Assembly (NCBI RefSeq): GCF_004114955.1
Contig: NZ_CP030053.1
Location: 2,852,001 to 2,916,000, forward strand
Direction: 5' to 3'
Length of the DNA: 64,000 bases
From: Bradyrhizobium guangzhouense
GTDB taxonomy: Bacteria > Pseudomonadota > Alphaproteobacteria > Rhizobiales > Xanthobacteraceae
The notes beneath the pieces were generated by a model, which worked only from the letters and a program-made list of their open reading frames with translations, ran no database searches and was not told where the DNA came from. Positions 51,956 to 60,314 of the stretch are shown here, one piece after another. Each line of letters opens with the position of its first letter. The first letter of the stretch is position 1. Position numbers and translations under genes: made by a program.

Positions 51956-53689
51956 GTGACCATCTGTGGAAAACCGCGCCTGCCGTTGCGGCAGTTGCTG
52001 GCGGTTGTCACCACCATCCTGGTTGGGGGATGCTCCCTCGTTCCGCATCCGATGACGGATGATGAACGGGCTGCAGAACTGCAGATCGACACCGCCGCGA
52101 TGTTCGCGGGACAGGAGCCCCTCAACCATCCGCTGACCTTGCACGAGGCCCTGGCACGCGCGCTCAAGTACAATCTCGATGCGCGTGTGAAAGTGATGGA
52201 GGAAGCGCTCGCCTCCGATGATCTCGATCTCTCCCGCTACGATCTGCTGCCCAAGGCCGGCTACAACGGCGCCTATCTCACGCGAAACAATGTCGACGGA
52301 TCGTCGAGCCGCTCGGTCACGACGGGTGTGCAGACGCTCGAGCCATCGACCTCGACGGACCGCGACCGTCTCGTCGCCGATCTGACGCTGTCGTGGAATC
52401 TGCTCGACTTCGGCGTCAGCTATTTCAACGCGCGTCAACAGGCAAACCGGATCCTTGTCGTCGACGAGCAGCGGCGCCGGGTGACACAGAACCTGTTCCA
52501 GGACGTGCGGCGAGCCTTTTGGCGCGCCGCAGGCGCGCAGGTGCTGAACGCGCGAATCAAGTCGGCGATCCACGAGGCTCAAGGCGCGCTGACGAATTCC
52601 CGTCAGGTCGAGAAGGAGGGCCTGCGCCCGCCGGTCGATGCGCTGCGCTATCAGAAGGCGCTGCTCGATCTGTTGCGCCAGCTCGAAAGCGTGCAGCAGG
52701 TGCTGGCGATCTCGAAGACGGAATTGGCCTCGCTGATCAACCTGCCGCCTGGCCAGAACTATTCGCTGGCGGTTCCGCGCTCCCTTGCCGTGCAGCCGCT
52801 GCACGTGTCCATGGCGCGGATGGAAGAAACCGCGCTCATGCTCAACCCCGACATCCGGGAGCAGAGCTATCTGAAGCGAATCAGCGTCGACGAGGCGCAC
52901 AAGGCGATTCTGAAGCTTTTGCCCAGCGCAAATCTGAGCTGGGGACCGAACTACGATAGCAACAGCTTTCTCGTGAACAACACCTGGACCGCCGGCGCGG
53001 TTCGCATCGGTGGCTATCTGAACAGCCTGATCCTGGCTCCGGTGACGCTCAGGCGGACCGACAATGCCACGTTGCTGGTCGACACGAGGCGCGAGGCGCT
53101 GAGCATCGCCACGCTGGCCAAGCTCCACATCGCCTATCAGCAATATCTGGCGGCGAGCCGCGACTATAGCCGCTCGACCGAGCTCGCCGACGTCGATCAG
53201 CGACTGTCGCAGCAGATCACCAACCGTACTGCAAGTGACGTGCAGGGCGATCTCGAGCGGATTTCAGCCGAGGTCAGCGCGGTGTTCTCCGAGCTGCGGC
53301 GATACCAGGCCTATGCGGAGGCGCAGGCTGCACTCGGACGAATCTATGCGACGCTGGGCGTCGATCCGGTGCCGAGCGCGGCCGCTTCCTACGACGTCAT
53401 CGAGCTGTCCAGGGAGATCAGGCGCGGCATGCTGGAATGGCAACGTGGCCAGATCGCGGAGCCGGTGGCGGATGCGGGGCAGGGCGCCGCGCCGTCCGAC
53501 GTGGCCAGCACGGCAACGGCCAATATCGCAACGGCCAAGCCAGAGACCGCCAAGTCGGAAACCGCCAAGTCGGAAACGGTGAAGTCGGAAGCCGCCAAGA
53601 CCGTTTCGCCGAGCGCGGTGCCATCCAGTGTCGCCACCGCCACCACGGCTGCGCCGCCGGCCGCCGATCAGAAGATCGGTGTCAACTGA
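51956..53689 (+). CDS. TolC-family outer membrane lipoprotein
   Basis: A 577-residue outer membrane efflux protein. The signal ends in a lipobox (TILVGGC, Cys26). The OEP pattern of two long helical hairpins per repeat is visible: LTLHEALARALKYNLDARV, then SWNLLDFGVSYFNARQQANR, and the second repeat NPDIREQSYLKRISVDEAHK with SWGPNYDSN. The C-terminal 90 residues are Ala/Lys/Thr-rich with a short repeat (ETAKSETAKSETVKSE). It provides the outer-membrane tunnel for the export set. GTG 51956 has GGGGG 7 nt upstream. A second adaptor gene follows after 9 bp. Confidence 0.9.
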   Translation: MTICGKPRLPLRQLLAVVTTILVGGCSLVPHPMTDDERAAELQIDTAAMFAGQEPLNHPLTLHEALARALKYNLDARVKVMEEALASDDLDLSRYDLLPKAGYNGAYLTRNNVDGSSSRSVTTGVQTLEPSTSTDRDRLVADLTLSWNLLDFGVSYFNARQQANRILVVDEQRRRVTQNLFQDVRRAFWRAAGAQVLNARIKSAIHEAQGALTNSRQVEKEGLRPPVDALRYQKALLDLLRQLESVQQVLAISKTELASLINLPPGQNYSLAVPRSLAVQPLHVSMARMEETALMLNPDIREQSYLKRISVDEAHKAILKLLPSANLSWGPNYDSNSFLVNNTWTAGAVRIGGYLNSLILAPVTLRRTDNATLLVDTRREALSIATLAKLHIAYQQYLAASRDYSRSTELADVDQRLSQQITNRTASDVQGDLERISAEVSAVFSELRRYQAYAEAQAALGRIYATLGVDPVPSAAASYDVIELSREIRRGMLEWQRGQIAEPVADAGQGAAPSDVASTATANIATAKPETAKSETAKSETVKSEAAKTVSPSAVPSSVATATTAAPPAADQKIGVN

Positions 53690-53698
53690 GCAGGGGCG

Positions 53699-54547
53699 AT
53701 GCCGGCGCATGAGCAGAAATGCGGGGCAGATCGAGCAGTCAATCTGCCCACGCAGTGCCGCGGCGTGAAGCGCCGCTTCGATCGGCTCGCAGCACTGGCG
53801 CTCCTCCTCGGCATCTCGGCATCAGGCGCGCATGGGCAGGCTCTGCCTGCTAGCCCCGATGCCGCAGCGCTGGAATCGGGTCAGGAGATTCGCGCCCAGC
53901 TCACACCGCGCCAATACACAACGCTATCGAGCGAGATGGCGGCGCGGATCGATCGCATTGCGACCCGGGTCGGTGAGCGGTTCAAGAAGGGCGATGTCCT
54001 GGTCGCTTTTGACTGTGCCGCGCAGAAGGCGCAACTCGCGCATGCCCAGGCGGTGTTGACCCAGGCCGAGAAGACCTTCGTCATCAACCAGCGGCTGATG
54101 CAGCTGAAGTCGACCGGCCAGCTCGAGCTTGATATCGCGGCCGCGGAAGTCGAGAAGGCCAAGGCCGATCGCTCCGCCGCCGAGGCCGCGGTGGCCAAGT
54201 GCACCATCATCGCACCCTTCGACGGCATCGCCGTGGACCAGAAGGCGCGCGAATTCCAGTACACCAATGCCGGCCAACCCCTGCTCGACATCCTCGACGA
54301 CCACGGTCTCGAGGTCGAGCTGATCGCGCCGTCGCGCTGGCTCGCCTGGCTCAAGCCCGGCATGGCTTTCAAGGTCGAAATCCACGAGACCGATAAATCC
54401 TATGCCGCTCAGGTGACGAGGCTGAGCGGTCGGGTCGATCCGGTCAGCCAGACCATCAAGGTGATCGGCGAGATCACGCAGGCCGCGCCCGAGCTGATGG
54501 CCGGCATGAGCGGCCGTGCGGTGATCACGCCACCGAGCGGGCAGTGA
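53699..54547 (+). CDS. periplasmic adaptor (RND/HlyD-type)
   Basis: A 282-residue exported adaptor without a membrane anchor beyond its signal region (RLAALALLLGISASGAHGQ). Barrel-sandwich halves: EMAARIDRIATRVGERFKKGD and CTIIAPFDGIAVDQKAREFQ, separated by a helical hairpin (QKAQLAHAQAVLTQAEKTF). The C-terminal beta part has VELIAPSRWLAWLKPG. It likely docks to the TolC-like protein encoded 9 bp upstream. A second adaptor in one export set is unusual; with the HlyD parts of the two earlier proteins the set has three. Confidence 0.87.
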   Translation: MPAHEQKCGADRAVNLPTQCRGVKRRFDRLAALALLLGISASGAHGQALPASPDAAALESGQEIRAQLTPRQYTTLSSEMAARIDRIATRVGERFKKGDVLVAFDCAAQKAQLAHAQAVLTQAEKTFVINQRLMQLKSTGQLELDIAAAEVEKAKADRSAAEAAVAKCTIIAPFDGIAVDQKAREFQYTNAGQPLLDILDDHGLEVELIAPSRWLAWLKPGMAFKVEIHETDKSYAAQVTRLSGRVDPVSQTIKVIGEITQAAPELMAGMSGRAVITPPSGQ

Positions 54548-54559
54548 GGCGAGCGCCAG

Positions 54560-55591
54560 CTAGCCCAACATCTCTCTGACCATCGGCACCACCTTGCGCC
54601 CGTAGAGCTCGATGCTCTTCATCAGCTTCCGGTGCGGCAGCGGGCCCGCCGAATATTTCAGCTGAAACCGCGCAATACGAAGCGCCTTGGCTGTCTTCGC
54701 GATCTTGCGCGCCACCGTCTCCGGTGAGCCGACATAGAGAGAGCCGTGCTCGGCTTCGTTGACGAACTCGTCGCGGCCCATCGGCGGCCAGCCGCGCTCG
54801 CGGCCGATCCGGTCGCGCATGACCTTGTAGTCGGGCCAGAGCTCTTCGCGCGCCTGCTCATCCGTTTCGGCGACATAGCCGGGCGAATGCACGCCGATCG
54901 GCTGCGCCGGGCGGCCGAATTCCTTGAAGGCACGGTGATAGAGATCGACGTAGGGCGCGAAGCGCTCCGGATCGCCGCCGATGATGGCGAGCATCAGGGG
55001 CAGGTCGTAATGTGCGGCGCGCACCACCGATTGCGGGCTGCCGCCGACGCCGATCCAGGTTTTGAGCTGGCCGTTCTCGACAGGTGGATAGACCAACTGC
55101 TCCTTCAGGGAGGGGCGCAGCTTGCCCTGCCACGTCACCGGTTTCTGCGACAGCAGCGCGGCGAACAGATCGAGCTTCTCCTCGAACAATTCTTCGTATT
55201 TGCGCAGGTCGAAGCCGAACAGCGGAAAGGATTCGGTGAAGGAGCCACGGCCGAGGATGACCTCGGCGCGTCCGCTCGAAAGTGCATCGAGCGTCGCAAA
55301 GCGCTGGAACACGCGGATGGGATCGTCCGAAGACAGCACCGTCACGGCTGAGCCAAGGTGGATGCGCTTGGTGCGCGAGGCGATCGCGGCGAGGACCGTT
55401 TCGGGCGATGAGATCGCGAAATCGGCGCGATGGTGCTCGCCCAGGCCGATGAAGTCGAGGCCAAGCTCGTCGGCCAGCACCGCCTCGTCGACGACGTTGC
55501 GGATCACCTGCGCATGGGGACGCATGGCGCCAGAAGCGTCCTTTGTGACGTCGCCAAAGGTATCCAGTCCGAATTCGAGCGGTGCGGTCAT
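54560..55591 (-). CDS. LLM class flavin-dependent oxidoreductase
   Basis: A 343-residue luciferase-like monooxygenase of the TIM-barrel type. Family motifs: LEFGLDTFGD at the start, LDFIGLGEHHRADF with the EHH pair, RIHLGSAVTVLSSDDPIRV, and LGRGSFTESFPLFG. Members use reduced FMN to oxidise varied small molecules; the substrate is unknown. It ends 12 bp after the adaptor gene on the other strand, convergent, with no functional link evident. Length and start (ATG 55591) are normal. Confidence 0.9.
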   Translation of the reverse strand: MTAPLEFGLDTFGDVTKDASGAMRPHAQVIRNVVDEAVLADELGLDFIGLGEHHRADFAISSPETVLAAIASRTKRIHLGSAVTVLSSDDPIRVFQRFATLDALSSGRAEVILGRGSFTESFPLFGFDLRKYEELFEEKLDLFAALLSQKPVTWQGKLRPSLKEQLVYPPVENGQLKTWIGVGGSPQSVVRAAHYDLPLMLAIIGGDPERFAPYVDLYHRAFKEFGRPAQPIGVHSPGYVAETDEQAREELWPDYKVMRDRIGRERGWPPMGRDEFVNEAEHGSLYVGSPETVARKIAKTAKALRIARFQLKYSAGPLPHRKLMKSIELYGRKVVPMVREMLG

Positions 55592-55686
55592 CGATCAGGT
55601 CTCTGTGGGAGGATCGACCAGATTTAATGGACGGCTGCCAAGCGACAAGGCGGCTTTCGGAAATGCTCGGTTTCCGTTTGGTAGGC

Positions 55687-57744
55687 CTACCGCCACATCC
55701 CCCGCATCCGCGCGCCGATGTCGATCTTCGGCCCCTGTGCCGCGGTGCGCGCTGCGCCGGCAGCCACCTTCGGCCAGGCGGTGCGCTCGAACAGATAGAC
55801 GAGTTGCTCCGGAATGAAGCGGGTGCGTGAGGCATAGACGTGGCGGTCGCCTTTCGCAGCCTGGCCGTGCACGAAGAAACGCTGCGGCACGACGAGGTGC
55901 AGATCGTCCTTGGCGCGCGTCATCGCGACATAGAGCAGGCGGCGCTCCTCCTCCAGCTCGGCGCTGGTGCCGGCGCCGAGATCGGAGGGCATGCAGCCGT
56001 CGACGACGTTGAGCACGAACACCGACTTCCACTCCTGGCCCTTCGCCGAGTGGATCGTGGAGAGGATCAGATAGTCCTCGTCGCGGAGCGGAGGTCCGGA
56101 CTTGTCGCTGGTCGCGTCAGGCGGATCGAGCGTGAGCTCGGTCAGGAACTTTTCGCGCGAGGAATAGCCGCTCGCGATCTGCTCGAGCTGCATCAGATCG
56201 GCGCGCCGCGTCTCGGAATCCTCGTGGATGCGATCGAGATGCGGCTCATACCACAGCCGCACGCGCTCGAGATCCGCAGGCCATTCCGAATAGCGCAAAT
56301 TCTCGACCGTGCGGGCGAAGCTGGTCCAGTCATCGCCCGTGCGCGCCGGCACCGGGAGATGTGCGAGCGTGTGCAGCGGGTCCATACTCTCGGCCATCTG
56401 GTCGAGCACGCGCTGCGCGGTGGCGGGACCGACGCCCGGCAACAGATGAAGGATGCGGAAACCCGCGACACGATCGCGCGGATTTTCGGCAAAGCGCAAC
56501 AGCGCTAGCACGTCCTTGACGTGTGCGGCGTCGAGGAATTTGAGTCCGCCGAACTTGACGAAGGGAATGTTGCGGCGAGTGAGCTCGATCTCCAGCGGAC
56601 CGGAATGCGAAGATGTCCGGAACAGCACCGCCTGGTGCTTGAGCAGCGCGCCTTGCTCGCGATTGGCCAGCACCTGCTCGACGATATAGCGCGCCTGGTC
56701 GGCCTCGTCATGGACGGTGACGAGCTGCGGCTTTTGCGTGGAGTTGCGGTCGGTCCAGAGATTCTTGGTGAAGCGCTCGCGTGCGAGGCCGATGACGCCG
56801 TTGGCCGCCGCCAGCACCGGTTGCGTCGAGCGGTAGTTGCGGTCGAGCGTGATCGTCTCGGCGCGGGGCGAGAAACTCTGCGGAAAGTCCAGGATGTTGC
56901 GCACGGTCGCAGCGCGGAAGGAGTAGATCGACTGCGCATCGTCGCCGACCACGGTGAGCCCGCGGCCGTCGGGCTTCAGGGCCAGCAGGATCGAGGATTG
57001 CAGGCGGTTGGTGTCCTGATATTCGTCGACCAGCACATGATCGAAGCGGCCGCCGATCTCCTCGGCGATCAGCGCATCGCTCATCATCTGCGACCAATAG
57101 AGCAGGAGATCGTCGTAATCGAGCACGTGCTGGGCTTGCTTGGCCTCGACGTAAGCCGCGAACAGCCCTTTCAGCTCGGCGGCCCAGCCCGTGCACCAGG
57201 GATAGTGCTGGCCGAGCACTTTCTCGATTTCCATCTCGGCATTGACGCAGCGCGAGTAGATTGACAGGCACGTGCCCTTGGCCGGAAAGCGGCTCTCGGT
57301 CTTCGACAATCCACGCTCGTGCCGGACCAGATTCATCAGGTCGGCGGAATCCTCGCGGTCGTGGATGGTGAAGGCGGGATCGACGCCGATCCGCTCGGCA
57401 TATTCGCGCAGGAGACGCGCGCCGATGCCATGGAAAGTGCCGGCCCAGGTCAGCGCATCGCGCATGATCGCGGCATTGTTCTCGCCGAGCACTTTGCGGG
57501 CGATGCGCTCGACACGTCCGGCCATCTCGGCCGCGGCGCGGCGGGAGAAGGTCATCAGCAGGATGCGACGCGGGTCGGCGCCGGCGACGATCAAATGCGC
57601 GACACGATGGGCGAGCGTGTTCGTCTTGCCGGAACCGGCGCCGGCAATGACGAGCAGGGGCGCCCCCACGGTCGCGCCATCGGCCACGCCATGCTCTACG
57701 GCGCGGCGTTGCTCCGCATTGAGCGTGTCCAGATATGACGTCAC
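55687..57744 (-). CDS. UvrD/PcrA-like superfamily 1 DNA helicase
   Basis: A 685-residue ATP-dependent 3'-5' helicase. Motif Q/I: LNAEQRRAVEHG and AGAGSGKTNTLAHR near 34-45; motif II VLVDEYQDTN; motif III GDDAQSIYSFRAA; motif IV-VI elements LDRNYRSTQPVL, STIHSAKGQEWKSVF and EEERRLLYVAMTRAKDDLHL. It is shorter than E. coli UvrD, mainly in the C-terminal region, like a class of second UvrD homologues in alphaproteobacteria. GTG 57744 with GGGG upstream matches the family start; ATG 57795 adds 17 residues. Role: DNA repair or replication-fork maintenance. Confidence 0.92.
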   Translation of the reverse strand: MTSYLDTLNAEQRRAVEHGVADGATVGAPLLVIAGAGSGKTNTLAHRVAHLIVAGADPRRILLMTFSRRAAAEMAGRVERIARKVLGENNAAIMRDALTWAGTFHGIGARLLREYAERIGVDPAFTIHDREDSADLMNLVRHERGLSKTESRFPAKGTCLSIYSRCVNAEMEIEKVLGQHYPWCTGWAAELKGLFAAYVEAKQAQHVLDYDDLLLYWSQMMSDALIAEEIGGRFDHVLVDEYQDTNRLQSSILLALKPDGRGLTVVGDDAQSIYSFRAATVRNILDFPQSFSPRAETITLDRNYRSTQPVLAAANGVIGLARERFTKNLWTDRNSTQKPQLVTVHDEADQARYIVEQVLANREQGALLKHQAVLFRTSSHSGPLEIELTRRNIPFVKFGGLKFLDAAHVKDVLALLRFAENPRDRVAGFRILHLLPGVGPATAQRVLDQMAESMDPLHTLAHLPVPARTGDDWTSFARTVENLRYSEWPADLERVRLWYEPHLDRIHEDSETRRADLMQLEQIASGYSSREKFLTELTLDPPDATSDKSGPPLRDEDYLILSTIHSAKGQEWKSVFVLNVVDGCMPSDLGAGTSAELEEERRLLYVAMTRAKDDLHLVVPQRFFVHGQAAKGDRHVYASRTRFIPEQLVYLFERTAWPKVAAGAARTAAQGPKIDIGARMRGMWR

Positions 57745-57869
57745 GAATCGCCCCGGTGAAGCCGCCAGAATCAACGATCCCCCGCCGAATCGCAATGCGG
57801 CTGGACGCGGGGGCGCTGAGGATTTAGGGGAGAGGACAGCGCAGGTTCCAGTCCGGACGGATTGCAGAC

Positions 57870-58460
57870 ATGACCGATCCCACGCCCGACCTTTTCGAGA
57901 TGCGCCGGCTGGAATCGCTGAGCAACACCATTTTTGGTGTCGCGATGACCCTGCTTGCCAATGATCTGCCCAAGGCCGGCGAGTTCAAGGCGATGCCGAC
58001 TTGGAGCGATCTTGCCCAGCTTTATTCCGGACGCCTGACCGGATTGATCCTGAGCTTCATCATCGCGGGCGTGTTCTGGATCAGCCATCACCGCCGGCTT
58101 GCCCGCCAGCCGGAGGCTGGCCGCCATATCGTGCTGCTCAACCTCGTGTTCCTGCTGTCGATCGTGCTGCTGCCGGTGACCAACGGCCTTTACGGCAATT
58201 ACGGCGCGAGCAGCGCCGTGGCCGTGCTGTTTGGCCTGCATCTCACGGTCATTGCCGGCCTCAATGCTGCGCTGTGGTGGCTCGTGATGCACGGCTTCCG
58301 CCACCAGCTGATTGCAGCCCTGTTTCCGCTGGCCGTATTTCTGCCGGGCACCATCGTGGCCGCGTTTGCTCCGCAATACGCGTCCTACTTCTGGTTCCTG
58401 GCTTTTGGCGGGCTGCTGATCCGCCGCCGCATGGATAGAGCGGCGGCCGGCAAGACCTGA
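57870..58460 (+). CDS. TMEM175-like (DUF1211) channel protein
   Basis: A 196-residue polytopic protein with about six membrane segments. It opens MRRLESLSNTIFGVAMTLL, the segment-1 signature of bacterial TMEM175 potassium channels, but with L-S-N where the family has F-S-D. Later LILSFIIAGVFWISHHRRL and LLNLVFLLSIVLLPVTNGL match the other conserved segments. Bacterial members form tetramers and conduct potassium weakly. The altered motif raises doubt about channel activity. It diverges from the helicase gene. Confidence 0.85.
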   Translation: MTDPTPDLFEMRRLESLSNTIFGVAMTLLANDLPKAGEFKAMPTWSDLAQLYSGRLTGLILSFIIAGVFWISHHRRLARQPEAGRHIVLLNLVFLLSIVLLPVTNGLYGNYGASSAVAVLFGLHLTVIAGLNAALWWLVMHGFRHQLIAALFPLAVFLPGTIVAAFAPQYASYFWFLAFGGLLIRRRMDRAAAGKT

Positions 58461-58475
58461 CGGCGCGGCCGTCCG

Positions 58476-58862
58476 TCATCCCTTTGACTTTGCCGCGCCG
58501 AACCCATCGGCCGGCACGTAGAGCTTGACCGGCCGGATCTCGTAGACCGCACTCGGATTGACCTCACGCAGCTTCCGCGCCGCCGCGATCGCCTCTTCAT
58601 CCGTGTCGTAGTTGACGAGGTGGAAGCCGAGAAGCTGCTCCTTGGTCTCGGCAAACGGGCCGTCGAGCACGATGCCGGCGCCGGGGCCGCGCAAGGTGCG
58701 GGCCTTTTTGGTGTCATCCAGACGGGCGGCCGGCCCGAGATGTCCGCTGGCCCTCAACGGCGCCTGGACTTCGATGACCTTGGCCACGACAGCAGCGTCC
58801 TCCTGCGGCGTCCATTCCAGAAGCTCGTCTTCCACGTGATAGGCCAGGATCGCGTAAAGCAT
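58476..58862 (-). CDS. YCII-related (DGPF) domain protein
   Basis: A 128-residue soluble ferredoxin-like-fold protein: MLYAILAYHVEDELLEW, then GHLGPAARLDDTKKARTLRG and the DGPFAETKEQLLGFHLV stretch that gives the family its DGPF name. These proteins are often encoded with ECF sigma factors, none of which is seen here. ATG 58862 has GAGGTAACA just upstream and fits the family start; 58925 is less likely. Converges with the TMEM175-like gene. Confidence 0.87.
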   Translation of the reverse strand: MLYAILAYHVEDELLEWTPQEDAAVVAKVIEVQAPLRASGHLGPAARLDDTKKARTLRGPGAGIVLDGPFAETKEQLLGFHLVNYDTDEEAIAAARKLREVNPSAVYEIRPVKLYVPADGFGAAKSKG

Positions 58863-59066
58863 TGTTACCTCGCTTGTTTTTGGGCGGCGCCGCCGGCAAA
58901 ATATCACCGCCGCCGATACTGACAATGGTGACGCGCCAAATATTGCGTCTCGGCGATGCCGGCGAAATCATCCTGAAACCCGATTGCGGCCTGGCGGCGT
59001 GAACGCCGGCCGAAGGCCGGGCGACTGATGGCCACCAAGAGCCATCAAGGACTATCGGAGGCGGCC

Positions 59067-59246
59067 ATGTCGACCATCAAGATCATCTGCGACGCGCGGC
59101 GGGCAGGGACGTCCGAGCCGGCTGATCTGCATGATCGGGCAGGCCATCATCGCTACTACGGCAGCTCGGTCGAGAACGGCGGCGAGCGCATCGTCGAGAG
59201 CCGCCGCGGCAAGCGGCCATCAGTGCTCGCCATCTTCGGATTCTGA
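59067..59246 (+). CDS. small basic protein
   Basis: A 59-residue protein starting MSTIKIICDARRAGT and ending RGKRPSVLAIFGF. GGAGGCGGCC directly precedes the ATG, a good ribosome site, so a real gene is plausible. No signal, span or known family. It lies between the YCII gene and the solute-binding protein, convergent with the latter. Confidence 0.55.
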   Translation: MSTIKIICDARRAGTSEPADLHDRAGHHRYYGSSVENGGERIVESRRGKRPSVLAIFGF

Positions 59247-59268
59247 ATCGCGCCTCGAGCCGGCATCG

Positions 59269-59982
59269 TCAGGGCGTACTCAGGACCTGCTTGACGAGCG
59301 CCTCGCGCAGCGCCGCCAGTTCGCCGCTCGCCTCCATCTGCGCAATCACCTGTCCAACCTTCGGCACGAGGTCGCGGTGGCGTTCGTGCAAGTAATGGAA
59401 GATGCGGATGCGCTCGAGCGGCGGCGACAGTGGATAGATCCTGGCTTGCAGATTGAGCTTGCGGACCGCGACCAGCCCGCTGAAGAGGTCGGTGACGATC
59501 ACGTCGAAACGATCGGCATCGAGCATCATGATCATGTTCTCGATGCCGGCGGTTGCCGTGACGTGGTCCATGCCGCGCGTGCCGGCTTCCGACGAGCCGA
59601 CGCCACGGACGATGCCGATGCGCAAGTCCCGGATCGAATTCCAACCGTCCACGACGAAATGAAGCCTGGTCGTGAACACGGCCGGCTCGATGTAGTTGAT
59701 CGCGGGCGTCACCTGCAGCAGGGTGGGGTATTCGCTCGACAGCGTTCCGATGCGCTGGATTTCGCCGTCGACTTCGCCGCCGCTCGACAGCGTGAGCGCC
59801 CGCTTGCCGGGGACGTCTACGAATTCGAGCTTGATGTTCAGCTTGGCGTAGACGGCGCGAAGCATTTCGCCGCCGACATATTGATCGGGGATGTCGGCGA
59901 TCCGGGCCAGCCGGATCACCGACTGCGCGTGGGATGAGCCGGCTGCAAGCAGCGACAGGCAGACGACGATGATCCGCCACAT
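59269..59982 (-). CDS. orphan periplasmic solute-binding protein (SBP_bac_3-like)
   Basis: A 237-residue exported protein: signal MWRIIVVCLSLLAAGSSHAQ, then VIRLARIADIPDQYVGGEML and LNIKLEFVDVPGKRALTLSS, the first lobe of an amino-acid-type binding protein, with GIVRGVGSSEAGT and DRFDVIVTDLFSGLVA in the second. No permease or ATPase gene is adjacent. It diverges from the hybrid histidine kinase gene, so it might act as its periplasmic ligand sensor; this is inference. GAGAGG precedes ATG 59982. Confidence 0.82.
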   Translation of the reverse strand: MWRIIVVCLSLLAAGSSHAQSVIRLARIADIPDQYVGGEMLRAVYAKLNIKLEFVDVPGKRALTLSSGGEVDGEIQRIGTLSSEYPTLLQVTPAINYIEPAVFTTRLHFVVDGWNSIRDLRIGIVRGVGSSEAGTRGMDHVTATAGIENMIMMLDADRFDVIVTDLFSGLVAVRKLNLQARIYPLSPPLERIRIFHYLHERHRDLVPKVGQVIAQMEASGELAALREALVKQVLSTP

Positions 59983-60314
59983 GAGCGCCTCTCGGCCGTT
60001 CCTTGCTACCATTGAGTTCTGATACGAGCGCGATCTACCGCAGATGGCGGTTGCGCGGAGCCACAACGCACCGTTCGCCCGCCATGCGCGCGAATCCCTG
60101 ATATCACCAATGTCATTTTAGCACGCGAAGTGGTAGTTTGCGCAAAGATCCTGCTGCTGGGCGCAAGATATGACCCCGCCGACCTCAGATCGCCCATGGG
60201 CCGACAGGATTGCTGCGCGCATCGCGTGCTGAGCGAGAATCAAAATCATCGAATCGCGTGCGGCTGCGACCGGCAGACCGAAGAGGAGTGTCGCCATTTT
60301 CCGGGACGGGGTGC
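59983..60314. other. 332-bp divergent intergenic region
   Basis: It separates the solute-binding protein gene (minus) and the histidine kinase gene (plus). A modest AT-rich section lies around 60095-60150. No operator-like repeat is obvious. Confidence 0.4.
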
